Origin: Labilibaculum filiforme
GTDB lineage: Bacteria; Bacteroidota; Bacteroidia; Bacteroidales; Marinifilaceae
NCBI RefSeq assembly: GCF_002843315.1
Contig: NZ_MVDD01000001.1
Coordinates: forward strand, 496,001-560,000
DNA length: 64,000 nt
Direction of reading: 5' to 3'
The position numbers and the translations under genes were made by a program. The first letter of the stretch is position 1. Each line of letters begins with the position of its first letter. This document shows, one piece after another, positions 8,549-17,853 of this stretch. A model generated the notes under the pieces. The model was not told the origin of the DNA and did no database searches. It worked only from the letters and a program-made list of their open reading frames with translations.

Positions 8549-9183
8549 TAAACAGCAAGGCTATTATTTGGGATTATAACGGAACACTTTTAGATGATCT
8601 TTCGATTGGAGTGCAATGTATTAATACAATGCTTGCAAAAAGAGAACTTCCTGTTTTAAGTGAAGATAGCTATCGAGAACTTTTTACATTTCCTGTTAAA
8701 AAATATTACGAATCGGTAGGATTCGATTTCGCTAAAGAAGATTGGAATCTTACAGCAAAAGAATTTATTTCAAATTACACAAATCTACTGCCTCAATCTA
8801 CCATTTTTCCTGAAGCCATTGAGCTTCTTTCGCATTTTTCATCCTTAGGAAAACAACAATTTATTCTATCGGCAATGGAACAAAATATGCTGAACAATTC
8901 GGTTGCCAATGAAAATATTGGCAAGTTTTTCTCCGAAATTTCGGGTATTGATAACATTTTTGCCAGCTCGAAAATTGCAAATGGAATAAAAATGATCGAA
9001 AATCACCAGCTAAGTCCTAAAGAGGTTTGTCTTTTGGGAGATACAAGCCACGATTACGAAGTGGCCAAAGAATTAGGATGTGAATGCATATTAATAGCGG
9101 CAGGACATCAATCTATTACAAAATTAAAACAGACTGGTTGCCCCATAGTGGTCAATCATCTTAACGATATTATAAAGAATTAA
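8545..9183 (+). CDS. HAD-family hydrolase with DYNGT nucleophile motif
   Basis: A 212-residue haloacid dehalogenase-like protein of the phosphoglycolate phosphatase type. Motif I is IIWDYNGTLLDD (about residues 7-18), motif II FILSAME, motif III near SSKIANG, and motif IV LGDTSHD. The second motif-I position, normally the Asp general acid of phosphatases (DxDGT), is Asn. The cap domain is helical and small. It overlaps ybaK by four bases. The substrate is unknown, and the Asn makes plain phosphatase activity less certain. Confidence 0.8.
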   Translation: MINSKAIIWDYNGTLLDDLSIGVQCINTMLAKRELPVLSEDSYRELFTFPVKKYYESVGFDFAKEDWNLTAKEFISNYTNLLPQSTIFPEAIELLSHFSSLGKQQFILSAMEQNMLNNSVANENIGKFFSEISGIDNIFASSKIANGIKMIENHQLSPKEVCLLGDTSHDYEVAKELGCECILIAAGHQSITKLKQTGCPIVVNHLNDIIKN

Positions 9184-9222
9184 ACAACCATTTTTATTTT
9201 TTAAACAACCTATTTTATTTAC
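9181..9222 (+). repeat. imperfect 21-bp tandem repeat before DUF5020 gene
   Basis: Two adjacent copies of TAAACAACC followed by a T-rich stretch (9181-9201 and 9202-9222) repeat with a period of 21. The first copy contains the HAD stop codon. No function is evident. Confidence 0.4.
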
Positions 9223-9240
9223 TAAAACAATCTTACAAAG

Positions 9241-9894
9241 ATGAAAAAACTAATTGTAATCTTCGCGGTTCTTGTTTCATTCGCGGCTAGCGCACAAAAC
9301 TTCCAATTACATCGCGATTTAGACCGTGATCAGTTCACATCTACATTCGAAATGTTTAAAATGGACAAATGGGGTAACACTTTTACCTTTGTTGATTTTG
9401 ATTACGATGCAGAAAATGGAATCAACCAAGGTTATTTTGAGATTGCTCGTGTATTGAAAACAGAAAAAATGCCTATCGGAATTCACATTGAATACAATGG
9501 CGGTGTTGGAAGTTTTGAAACTCCGGATATGAACTTTGGATACACAATTAACAATGCTTGGATTTTCGGTTTAAACTATGCTAAAGGTGGTGCTCAATCG
9601 GGATTCTCTGCTTACGCAGGTTACAAAGCAATTAAAGATGCTGACGAAGCTAACTTTCAAGTAACAGGAACATGGTATGTTAACTTTTTAGACGGAAAAA
9701 TGACATTCTCTGGTTTTGCTGATCTTTGGACAGAAAACGGATTGTCGGACGACACCGTGTTCTTAACCGAGCCTCAAATTTGGTATAACGCTACAAAAAA
9801 CTTATCCCTTGGTAGTGAAATTGAAATCTCTAACAACTTTGCTGGCGACGACTTCGAAGTTCGTCCTACTCTTGCTGTAAAATGGAATTTTTAA
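9241..9894 (+). CDS. DUF5020 / Tsx-like outer-membrane channel
   Basis: A 217-residue protein with a cleavable signal peptide (MKKLIVIFAVLVSFAASA) and a small beta-barrel. The family relates to Tsx, the nucleoside-specific outer-membrane channel. After cleavage it begins QNFQLHRDLDRDQ, and aromatic strands continue to the C-terminal KWNF, whose terminal Phe fits BAM insertion. Twenty-seven bases separate it from an AzgA-type permease, so the pair plausibly moves purines across both membranes. The substrate is inferred from neighbour and family. Confidence 0.8.
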   Translation: MKKLIVIFAVLVSFAASAQNFQLHRDLDRDQFTSTFEMFKMDKWGNTFTFVDFDYDAENGINQGYFEIARVLKTEKMPIGIHIEYNGGVGSFETPDMNFGYTINNAWIFGLNYAKGGAQSGFSAYAGYKAIKDADEANFQVTGTWYVNFLDGKMTFSGFADLWTENGLSDDTVFLTEPQIWYNATKNLSLGSEIEISNNFAGDDFEVRPTLAVKWNF

Positions 9895-9921
9895 TCCAAA
9901 CCGAATTAAAAACAAACAATC

Positions 9922-11244
9922 ATGTTAGATAAGTTTTTTAATATTACCGGGCAAGGTTCAAGCATGAAGACAGAGATTGTCGCTGGCTTAACCACCTTTG
10001 CTACCATGGCATATATTCTTGCTGTAAATCCATATTTTCTATCTGTTGCAGGTATGGATTACGGTGCCGTAATGACAGCAACTGCATTATCAGCAGTTAT
10101 TGCCACTTTAGTGATGGCATTGGTTGCTAAACTTCCTTTCGCTTTAGCTCCTGGAATGGGACTAAATGCATTTTTTGCATTCACTGTGTGTGGTGTAATG
10201 GGATGTAGCTGGCAATTAGCTCTTACTGCAGTATTTGCAGAAGGAATCATCTTCCTTTTGCTTACATTTTTTAATGTCCGCGAAGCCATTATTAATTCTA
10301 TTCCAACCAATATCAAACATGCCATTTCGGTAGGTATTGGTTTATTTATTGCATTTATTGGATTGGCTCATCAAGATGTTGCAATTATTGTTCAAGGACA
10401 AGGAATACCTGTTCATTTAGGTAATCTTCATGCTCCTGGTGCACTACTTTGTATTTTAGGAATTATCGTTATTGGTGTTCTTTTAATTCGCAAAGTAAAA
10501 GGCGCAATCTTAATTGGTCTTCTTATTATCACTGTAGTTGGATTAATTCCTGGATTAGAAATCACAAATCTTCCGAAAGATGGTGCTCTAGTAAGTCTTC
10601 CTCCATCTCTTAAGCCTATTTTCTTCCAATTTGTGGGATTTGAAGAAATTCTATCCTGGAAATTTGTTTCTATCCTATTCGTTTTCCTTTTTGTGGATAT
10701 GTTCGATACTGTAGGAACTCTGGTAGGTGTAGCTTCGAAAGCTGATCTTTTGGATGAAGAAGGAAGAGTACCTCGTGTAAAGCAAGCTCTTTTTGCCGAT
10801 GCAATTGGAACTACTGCTGGTGCGGTTCTAGGAACATCAACTGTTACCACTTATGTGGAAAGTGCTGCAGGTGTTGCTGAAGGTGGAAAAACTGGTATGA
10901 CTTCATTGGTTGTAGCTTTCATGTTCTTCCTAGCTTTATTCTTCACTCCTTTATTCACTATGATTCCTGCTGCAGCAAGTTCATCTGTTCTTGTTATCAT
11001 CGGTATTTTCATGATGAGTCCAATTACCAAAATTAACTTTGAGGATTACTCCGAATTTATTCCGGCTTTCCTTACCATGATTATGATGCCTCTTTCCTAC
11101 AGCATCGCAGAAGGTATTGCATTCGGTATGCTTTCTTACGTTATTTTAAAAGTGTTAACTGGTCGTTACAAAGAGCTAAACATTGCCATGATTTGTATTG
11201 CCTTTATATTTGTTTTAAAATACGTTTACAATATTGGTGAGTAA
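9922..11244 (+). CDS. NCS2/AzgA-type purine permease
   Basis: A 440-residue polytopic inner-membrane protein of the AzgA/PbuG branch of NCS2, which imports adenine, guanine or hypoxanthine with protons. Family signatures include the N-terminal EIVAGLTTFATMAYILAVNP, ALAPGMGLNAFFAF and the FVDMFDTVGTLVGVA motif near the middle. About 12-14 hydrophobic segments are visible. It follows the DUF5020 porin and ends in a strong terminator. Which purine it prefers cannot be read. Confidence 0.9.
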   Translation: MLDKFFNITGQGSSMKTEIVAGLTTFATMAYILAVNPYFLSVAGMDYGAVMTATALSAVIATLVMALVAKLPFALAPGMGLNAFFAFTVCGVMGCSWQLALTAVFAEGIIFLLLTFFNVREAIINSIPTNIKHAISVGIGLFIAFIGLAHQDVAIIVQGQGIPVHLGNLHAPGALLCILGIIVIGVLLIRKVKGAILIGLLIITVVGLIPGLEITNLPKDGALVSLPPSLKPIFFQFVGFEEILSWKFVSILFVFLFVDMFDTVGTLVGVASKADLLDEEGRVPRVKQALFADAIGTTAGAVLGTSTVTTYVESAAGVAEGGKTGMTSLVVAFMFFLALFFTPLFTMIPAAASSSVLVIIGIFMMSPITKINFEDYSEFIPAFLTMIMMPLSYSIAEGIAFGMLSYVILKVLTGRYKELNIAMICIAFIFVLKYVYNIGE

Positions 11245-11268
11245 TAAAATATCTCCAAAATAATTACT

Positions 11269-11299
11269 ATCCTTCCTACTTTGTAGGAGGGATTTTTTT
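11269..11299 (+). terminator. terminator after NCS2 permease
   Basis: ATCCTTCCTAC (11269-11279) pairs with GTAGGAGGGAT (11283-11293) around a TTT loop with one G-U pair, then runs into seven T residues. It lies 25 bases past the stop. Confidence 0.88.
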
Positions 11300-11447
11300 A
11301 TGCCAACAACTCCTGGAAAAAGACAAGCCCTGACACATCTTAACATCACCATAATGCTTTTTCGTCACCGTTTTTTAGCCACTCATCCAAACTTTATTAC
11401 ATATTCTTCGTTAAAGAATATGTATGGGAATAAGAAAAAAGAAAGAT

Positions 11448-12317
11448 ATGAGAGCGATGAGAGTAACAATTTGGGGAATTCTTATTTTACTAGGAACAAT
11501 ATCCTGTTCCAATTCCGAAGAGGAAATGAATATGGAAATGCAAATCACAAATTCGGTGAATATTGAAGAAAATGCCATGGTAAATTGCATTTTAGAAGAT
11601 ATATTATCGGAGGTAGAAAAAAATGTGATCTTTGCTGATAATAACACAAATATTGCAAGCAATACTAAACAAGACTCCATCCCTATGATTAAAATAAGTG
11701 GTGATGAAAAATATAGATCCTCAACAAAAACCATCAGTATCGACTACGGCTCTAACAATCAAGTTGATCATTTAGGAAGGCATAAACGCGGACAAATCCA
11801 TAATGAAATTACAGGACGATACCTGACCAATGGAACTCGGCAAAATATTCGCTTCGAGGATTTTTGCATTAATGATATTAAAATAGAAGGGAAAATAGAA
11901 ATCATATCGAATGGTTTCAACGATTATGAGCAACTTAGCTTTACAATTTCTTACGATAGCATTCTACTAGTGTCTGAAAATGGATTAAAATACAGTATAT
12001 CAGGAACTAAAACAAAGGAATGGATAAGCGGATATGATACTCCTGAAGACCTTTGGGATGATCAATTTTTAATATATGGCGAATGTCACGGAATCAATTC
12101 TGAAAATAGAGAATACAATTCAAAGATATCAACACCATTGTTAATAAGTCGTGCGTGTGAGTTCATTTTATCCGGCGAAACCGAATTTCAAGTTGAAACC
12201 GAAACGATATTCTACAACTTTGGCGATGGAATGTGCGACAATAAAGGATATTATACACAAAATGGAGAAGTTACCAATTTCGAATTTGGAAGGTATTCGT
12301 TTAGAAAAAGAAACTAA
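11448..12317 (+). CDS. uncharacterised lipoprotein
   Basis: A 289-residue putative lipoprotein. The start MRAMRVTIWGILILLG at 11448 gives a compact signal peptide with the lipid-acceptor Cys in GTISCSNSEEE. The in-frame ATG eight codons upstream would add a charged stretch before it. The acidic SEEE after the Cys resembles the Bacteroidota surface-export signal. The mature part is beta-rich and has IDYGSNN (about 95-101), a late C-E-F-I-L-S-G stretch, and NFGDGMCDN near the end. The same skeleton recurs in the lipoprotein at 53817-54665. No function is known. Confidence 0.65.
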   Translation: MRAMRVTIWGILILLGTISCSNSEEEMNMEMQITNSVNIEENAMVNCILEDILSEVEKNVIFADNNTNIASNTKQDSIPMIKISGDEKYRSSTKTISIDYGSNNQVDHLGRHKRGQIHNEITGRYLTNGTRQNIRFEDFCINDIKIEGKIEIISNGFNDYEQLSFTISYDSILLVSENGLKYSISGTKTKEWISGYDTPEDLWDDQFLIYGECHGINSENREYNSKISTPLLISRACEFILSGETEFQVETETIFYNFGDGMCDNKGYYTQNGEVTNFEFGRYSFRKRN

Positions 12318-12521
12318 ACCAATCAATTATTGATGCATAAATGGTAATTACATCAATTTAATTTCAGAATAGACTTTCAAATGCATTAATTTTTAGCTGT
12401 ATGAGGCCAAAAAGTAAAGCATAGCCAAGTAACTGCGCATCTTTTTAACGAAGATATAGCTGAAAAAAACATTTTATATATACTTATTTTGATGTTAATT
12501 TGGTATTAGTTAGTGTTAAAC

Positions 12522-12551
12522 AAAAAGAAAGCCTCAATTGAGGCTTTCTTT
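12522..12551 (-). terminator. terminator after uraA (bidirectional)
   Basis: A 28-base perfect palindrome, AAAGAAAGCCTCAA (12524-12537) / TTGAGGCTTTCTTT (12538-12551), lies between the convergent lipoprotein and uraA genes, 26 bases past the uraA stop. The A-run at its left gives a U-run for minus-strand transcripts. Confidence 0.75.
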
Positions 12552-12577
12552 GCATGTATAATATAAAGTTGTCTAAT

Positions 12578-13810
12578 TTATTTTACCTTACTTCCTTTAA
12601 TCGGTTTTGATCTATCTGGCAAAATTAGATTCAAAATAACTCCCACCAACGAAGCAAGACCAATTCCTGCCAAGGAGAAAGTTCCGTATGAAATTTGTGC
12701 TCCTCCAATTCCAACAGTTAAAACAATCGAAATAATAACTTGATTTCTAGTCTTCGAAAAATCGGTTTTTGCATCCATCAAGGTTTTAATTCCAATACTG
12801 GCTATCATACCAAATAACAATAACATAATTCCACCCAAAACGGCTTGTGGTATGGTTTTCAAGAATGCACTTACCTTACCAATTAAAGAAAACGCCACTG
12901 CTGTAACCGCAGAAATACGAAGAACACGAGGATCGGTAACTTTAGTTAATGCAATTGCTCCGGTCACCTCTGAATAAGTAGTATTCGGTGGTCCTCCAAA
13001 AAATCCAGCGAAAGCTGTTGCAATACCATCACCAAGTAAAGTTCTGTGCAAACCAGGATCTTTCACAAACTTCTTATTTGCCACTCCTCCAATAGCATAC
13101 ATATCGCCAACGTGTTCAATAATAGGTGCAAATGCAACCGGAAGCATATACAATATTGCACTCCAGTTTAATTCTGGACGAACAAAATCAGGCAATGCGA
13201 ACCAAGCCGCGTCATTTATCACTTGAAAGTCAACCGCACCCAATATTACAGAAAGAATATAACCAACTACTATCCCAATAAAAATGGGTATTAGTTTGAT
13301 CATTCCTTTACTATAAACCACAATTATTACGGCAGTTAATAAGGAAACTGAAGAAATTACCCAGTTTGTTTTTGCCATATTTACAGCAACCGGGGCAAGC
13401 GAAAGTCCAATAATCATGATAACTGGACCAACTACAATAGCAGGGAATATTTTTTCGATAACACGTAATCCCCATACTTTAATTACTGCGGAAACAATGC
13501 CATACACCAGACCAACAGCAATTAGACCTGAGAGAGCTCCGGGCATACCATACAATTCTGTAGCAGCTACAATAGGAGCAATAAAGGCAAAACTACTGCC
13601 TAAAAAAACAGGAACCTTACCTTTTGTGATTAAATGAAAAATCAAGGTTCCGATTCCTGCTGTAAATAATGCGACTGATGGGTCAATTCCGACTAATAAA
13701 GGGACGAGGACTGTTGCTCCAAAAGCAACAAACAAGAACTGAATCCCGATAATAATTCTTTTCGCGGGACTATCAAAGTTCGGCGCGCTGGTTTCTTGAG
13801 ATAGGATCAT
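12578..13810 (-). CDS. uraA: uracil (uracil/xanthine) permease, NCS2 family
   Basis: A 410-residue inner-membrane transporter of the UraA branch of NCS2. It has ATVLVPLLVGIDPSVALFTAGIGTLIF at the start (TM1-2), an FAPIIEHVGDMYAIG motif with the substrate-binding Glu (about residues 228-242), and GGPPNTTYSEVTGAIALT (about 274-291), which are signatures of pyrimidine permeases. It is monocistronic, with a textbook promoter and its own terminator. The name reflects the branch; xanthine or uracil transport cannot be separated with certainty. Confidence 0.88.
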   Translation of the reverse strand: MILSQETSAPNFDSPAKRIIIGIQFLFVAFGATVLVPLLVGIDPSVALFTAGIGTLIFHLITKGKVPVFLGSSFAFIAPIVAATELYGMPGALSGLIAVGLVYGIVSAVIKVWGLRVIEKIFPAIVVGPVIMIIGLSLAPVAVNMAKTNWVISSVSLLTAVIIVVYSKGMIKLIPIFIGIVVGYILSVILGAVDFQVINDAAWFALPDFVRPELNWSAILYMLPVAFAPIIEHVGDMYAIGGVANKKFVKDPGLHRTLLGDGIATAFAGFFGGPPNTTYSEVTGAIALTKVTDPRVLRISAVTAVAFSLIGKVSAFLKTIPQAVLGGIMLLLFGMIASIGIKTLMDAKTDFSKTRNQVIISIVLTVGIGGAQISYGTFSLAGIGLASLVGVILNLILPDRSKPIKGSKVK

Positions 13811-13841
13811 AAAATTGGTTTAGATTTTTTACAAATTGGCG

Positions 13842-13872
13842 CAAATATAGCAAGTATGCCTCGAAGATCAAA
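13842..13872 (-). promoter_or_regulatory. uraA promoter
   Basis: On the minus strand TTTG (13869-13872), a 19-base spacer and TATATTTG (13842-13849) match the Bacteroidota consensus exactly. The predicted start near 13836 gives a leader of about 26 bases. Confidence 0.8.
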
Positions 13873-14052
13873 TTTGAATAGGCATTTTTGGATAGATTCC
13901 TCCTACTAATGTTAGATACAAACTCAATAAATTCAAGTGCATCAAACCATCCAGCTAAAAAATAAAAAAACTAAAAAAAAGTGCAAACGAATGGAATTGT
14001 AACAATCTGTTTACTATTACTGCAGGGTTAAAATGAGAATACTAGCACCTGT

Positions 14053-15762
14053 TTAAAATTTAATGTCGCGAACCATTAATTGAGTTTCAACTTTCCCCAT
14101 GTATTCATTTTCCTGAAGCGAGTAACATACATCAAATGGCACACCACTTGAAATTCGGGGAAATAACTTCCCCATCGAAAATGCAATACCTGCTTTTACA
14201 TCTCCTTCGCGAATGTCGTCGACAACCGAAAGCTTAAGATGCTCTTTATTTTTCCCTACCGGGCGACTGTAACCGTAGTCGAGAACCTGCTCACTCACAA
14301 AAACCGGAGTCATGTTTTTAGGCCCAAAAGGTTCAAACTGCTTAATGATTCGGAAAAACTTAGGTGTAATGTCCGATAATTTTATATTTGCATCAATCTT
14401 CACCTGAGGAACCAACATATCCTCGGTAATGTTATTCACTACATAATCTTCGAAACGTTTTTGAAACTCGCCAACATTCTCGATTTTCATAGTTAGACCA
14501 GCAGCATATTTGTGCCCACCAAAATTCTCTAACAAGTCGCTGCACTCCGAAATAGCATTGTATAAATCAAAGCCATCTACCGAACGCGCACTACCAGTTG
14601 CGAATCCATTCGATTCGGTAAGAATTACCGTTGGTTTGTAATAATTCTCTATCATTCGGGAAGCAACAATACCAATAACACCTTTGTGCCAGCTACGATC
14701 GAACAGAACGGTGCTTTTTTTAGCTAAAAGAGCACTGCTTTTCGCAACTCTCTCTAGTGCCTCATCGGTAATATTGTGATCCAACTCCTTGCGATCCTCA
14801 TTCATCACATCAATGGTATCTCCAATTAATATGGCCGATTCCTCGGTATCTGCAATGAGTAATTGTACCGCTCTATTTCCAGATTGAATTCTGCCAGCCG
14901 CATTAATTCTTGGTCCAACTTTAAAAACAATATCGTTTACCGTTAAATCCTTGTCAACACCAGCTAAATTTAAAATTGTTTTTAAACCCAATCTTGGTGA
15001 ATTATTTAATTGTTGCAAACCAAAATAGGTAAGCACTCTATTTTCACCGGTAATAGGAACAATATCAGAAGCAATACTAACTGCAAGTAAATCCAGCAAT
15101 GGAATTAAATCCTCAAAAGGCCAATTCATTTTTTGTGCCAAACCCTGCATCAGCTTAAAACCAACACCACAACCCGACAATGCATCGCATGGATAGTTAC
15201 AATCCAATCTTTTAGGATCGAGAACGGCAACTGCATCGGGTAGAATTTCTCCTGGCGTATGATGATCGCAAACAATAAAATCGATGCCTTTTTCTTTGGC
15301 GTAAGCAATTTTACCAACCGCTTTAATGCCACAGTCTAAGGCAATTATTAAACTGAAATTATTTTCTGCCGCATAATCAATTCCAGCAGTTGAAACTCCG
15401 TATCCTTCCGAGTAACGATCTGGAATGTAGTAATCGATAAAGTCGAAATGCTTTCTTAGGTAGATATAAACAAGTGAAACAGATGTAGTTCCATCCACAT
15501 CATAATCTCCATAAACCATTATTCGCTCCTGCTTCTGGATGGCTATTTCTAATCTTTCCACAGCTTTATCCATATCTTTCATCAGAAAAGGATCGTGCAA
15601 ATCTTCCAAACTGGGGCGGAAAAATTTCTTTGCCATGTCGAATGTAGTAATCCCGCGTTGCACCAGTAAATCAGCGATTAAACGATCAACACCTAGCGAA
15701 TCCATTAGTGTTTTTACCGTTTCTTCATTTCCCGGCTCATTGATTACCCATCTCTTTTCCAT
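14053..15762 (-). CDS. recJ: single-stranded-DNA-specific exonuclease RecJ
   Basis: A 569-residue 5'-3' ssDNA exonuclease of the DHH superfamily used in recombination and mismatch repair. The core motifs are present: VYGDYDVDGTTS (motif I, about 82-93), ALDCGIKA (motif II), VCDHHTPGE (motif III, DHH) and LSGCGVGFKL. The DHHA1 region with GFATGSARS and FGGHKYAAG follows, then the OB-like C-terminal domain with EPFGPKNMTPVF. Length is normal. It lies 23 bases after lipB, so it is probably the distal gene of lipA-lipB-recJ. Confidence 0.95.
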   Translation of the reverse strand: MEKRWVINEPGNEETVKTLMDSLGVDRLIADLLVQRGITTFDMAKKFFRPSLEDLHDPFLMKDMDKAVERLEIAIQKQERIMVYGDYDVDGTTSVSLVYIYLRKHFDFIDYYIPDRYSEGYGVSTAGIDYAAENNFSLIIALDCGIKAVGKIAYAKEKGIDFIVCDHHTPGEILPDAVAVLDPKRLDCNYPCDALSGCGVGFKLMQGLAQKMNWPFEDLIPLLDLLAVSIASDIVPITGENRVLTYFGLQQLNNSPRLGLKTILNLAGVDKDLTVNDIVFKVGPRINAAGRIQSGNRAVQLLIADTEESAILIGDTIDVMNEDRKELDHNITDEALERVAKSSALLAKKSTVLFDRSWHKGVIGIVASRMIENYYKPTVILTESNGFATGSARSVDGFDLYNAISECSDLLENFGGHKYAAGLTMKIENVGEFQKRFEDYVVNNITEDMLVPQVKIDANIKLSDITPKFFRIIKQFEPFGPKNMTPVFVSEQVLDYGYSRPVGKNKEHLKLSVVDDIREGDVKAGIAFSMGKLFPRISSGVPFDVCYSLQENEYMGKVETQLMVRDIKF

Positions 15763-15785
15763 ATACTAGAATTTGGCTAGCTAAA

Positions 15786-16490
15786 TTAGTCAATTTCAAG
15801 CGTCATATCAAACAGTTTGCTGATATGATTCTTCAAATTATGTTTTACTTCTTCTATATCAAGCTCTTTGCCCAATTCTTTTTTTAAGGATGTTACTCCT
15901 TTATCAACAAATCCACATGGATTGATGTACTCAAAATATTTTAAATCGGTATTTACATTAAATGCAAAACCATGCATACTTACCCATCTGCTAATTCGCA
16001 CACCAATTGCACAAATCTTTCGAACCGTTGGTTTTCCAACATCTAACCAAACTCCGGTAGCTCCCTCTAAACGCGTACCAACAATTCCATAATCAGCAAT
16101 ACAATTAATAACCGCCTGCTCTAATGTTTCAATGTACAATTTGATTCCCATATCGTAGGTTTCCAAATTTAAAATTGGATAACCAACAATTTGTCCCGGA
16201 CCATGATAGGTAATATCTCCTCCGCGGTTAATTTTATGGAAAGTTGCTTCCTTTGCTTGTAGCTGCAACAAATCGAGCAGCATATTTTGCTCTTTTCCGC
16301 TTTTTCCTAAAGTGTAAACGTGCGGATGTTCACAGAAAAGTAAGTAATTGTTCGATAATTTTTTTTGATCGGCAGGAAGATCAGCATTTGCTTGTTTCGA
16401 TGCAAGTACTTCGTTAAACAAATTCTCCTGATAATCCCATGCCTCTTTATAGTCTATCGATCCCAGATCGCGAAATACAGTCTTAATCAT
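15786..16490 (-). CDS. lipB: lipoyl(octanoyl) transferase
   Basis: Transfers octanoate from acyl carrier protein to the lipoyl domains of 2-oxoacid dehydrogenases and GcvH. The 234-residue protein has RGGDITYHGPGQIVGYPIL (about residues 90-108), the catalytic lysine in RKICAIGVR, MHGFAFNV, and the catalytic cysteine in INPCGFVDKGVTS (about 191-203). It overlaps lipA by eight bases, indicating translational coupling. The product feeds LipA directly. Confidence 0.95.
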   Translation of the reverse strand: MIKTVFRDLGSIDYKEAWDYQENLFNEVLASKQANADLPADQKKLSNNYLLFCEHPHVYTLGKSGKEQNMLLDLLQLQAKEATFHKINRGGDITYHGPGQIVGYPILNLETYDMGIKLYIETLEQAVINCIADYGIVGTRLEGATGVWLDVGKPTVRKICAIGVRISRWVSMHGFAFNVNTDLKYFEYINPCGFVDKGVTSLKKELGKELDIEEVKHNLKNHISKLFDMTLEID

Positions 16491-17367
16491 TTGATAAACT
16501 TCTTTTTAGATTCAAAGCATTTACATGGCGTTCTGCATGATACGAAGAACGCACCAAAGGTGTACTTTCTACAAATGCAAAGCCTTTTTCCAAACCAACA
16601 GTTTCATATTTTTTAAATACCTCAGGAGTAATATATTCCTTCACTTCCAAATGATTCTTGGTAGGTTGTAAATACTGACCAATCGTCATTACACGAACTC
16701 CTGCTTCCAACAAATCATCCATTACCTGATAAATTTCCTCCTCTTTCTCACCTAAACCAAGCATTATTCCTGATTTTGCAACAATACCCGAAGCCGAAAT
16801 TTGTTTTAAAACCTGCAAGCTAAGATCGTATTTTGCTTTGCTTCTAACCTCGCGAGTTAATCTTCGAACCGTTTCTAAGTTATGAGAAATCACCTCCGGA
16901 TTCTTATCAATTACTCTTTGAATATCTTCCTTTTTTCCGTTAAAATCGGGAATTAACACTTCTAAAGTAGTTTCTGGAGTTACCTCTTTGATACACTTAA
17001 TTGTTTCTGCCCAAATTCCCGATCCACCATCTTCTAAATCGTCGCGATCTACCGAAGTAATCACAGCATGTTTTAGCTTCATCAATTTAATCGATCTGGC
17101 CAAACGTTTTGGTTCTTTCCAGTCTGCTTCTAAAGGCTTTCCTGTTGGAACATTACAAAATTTACAGGCTCGTGTACAAATATTTCCTAAAATCATAAAA
17201 GTAGCAGTTCCATTGCCCCAACATTCTCCAACATTCGGACATTTTCCGCTCGAACAAATGGTATGTAATCCATTCTCTTTTACAATTCCATTTATATATG
17301 CATAATCGTCACCCTTCGGCAACTGAATTTTCAACCAATCTGGTTTTCTTCTTGTATTCATTTTCAT
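16483..17367 (-). CDS. lipA: lipoyl synthase
   Basis: Radical-SAM enzyme that inserts two sulfurs into protein-bound octanoate. The auxiliary cluster motif CSSGKCPNVGEC is at about residues 38-49 and the radical-SAM motif CTRACKFC at about 64-71. The C-terminal RSSYHAE supplies the conserved serine ligand. At 294 residues it is of standard length. A run of paired lysines and arginines at the N-terminus is typical. It is the first gene of lipA-lipB-recJ. Confidence 0.96.
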   Translation of the reverse strand: MKMNTRRKPDWLKIQLPKGDDYAYINGIVKENGLHTICSSGKCPNVGECWGNGTATFMILGNICTRACKFCNVPTGKPLEADWKEPKRLARSIKLMKLKHAVITSVDRDDLEDGGSGIWAETIKCIKEVTPETTLEVLIPDFNGKKEDIQRVIDKNPEVISHNLETVRRLTREVRSKAKYDLSLQVLKQISASGIVAKSGIMLGLGEKEEEIYQVMDDLLEAGVRVMTIGQYLQPTKNHLEVKEYITPEVFKKYETVGLEKGFAFVESTPLVRSSYHAERHVNALNLKRSLSND

Positions 17368-17516
17368 TACCGCTTTATTTTATACTGATGATTCAAGCTT
17401 CTTCCCGTATTTATATCAATACTATACAAACGATTAATACGTTAAAAAGAAGCGATTGATTTTCAGCAACAAACACTACAAAAAAAAATTAATTCTTCTC
17501 TAAAAACAAATTCACG

Positions 17517-17524
17517 CAAAGGTA
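17517..17524 (-). promoter_or_regulatory. -7 box for lipA
   Basis: TACCTTTG on the minus strand fits TAnnTTTG and is followed by GC, as is common in this phylum. No good -33 box is seen. It would give a leader of about 145 bases. Confidence 0.4.
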
Positions 17525-17845
17525 TTCGAAACAATTTAACTTTTCATGAAAAACCTCATCTTTTTGCTAGTTTGATGTGTCTTTCGTTATGTTTATTCAA
17601 TCTAAATACCATTAACATCCTGCAATATTACCAAATATTTTTCGCTTTACAATGGCATTGCAAATAACATCCTTTTGGGTTCGGAATTAGAATTTTATCC
17701 GCAAAGTAAAACTCAGTGCGATTTAAGAACTCCAGTAAAATGTAAAAGCTAGTCGTGGCTCCATACTTTTCGGCTTTTAACATCGCAAATAGCAATAAAT
17801 CCGATAAGTAAAGCTATTGAAATTAATTATTTGGACAGATTATAT

Positions 17846-17853
17846 TATCTTTG
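17846..17853 (+). promoter_or_regulatory. -7 box for lysS
   Basis: TATCTTTG followed by CACC matches the Bacteroidota -7 box. Transcription would begin near 17860, which excludes the in-frame TTG at 17831 as the lysS start and supports the ATG at 17882. No -33 box at normal spacing is evident. Confidence 0.55.

Noticed and set aside
10059-10850. Two minus-strand open frames of 88 and 140 codons inside the NCS2 permease gene
   Set aside because: They are antisense to a well-conserved permease, have no start context, and their composition (many Ala, Thr, Pro) reflects codons read backwards.
11300-11566. Plus-strand frame of 88 codons starting at 11300
   Set aside because: It overlaps the lipoprotein signal-peptide region in another frame and includes the NCS2 terminator region; no conserved features.
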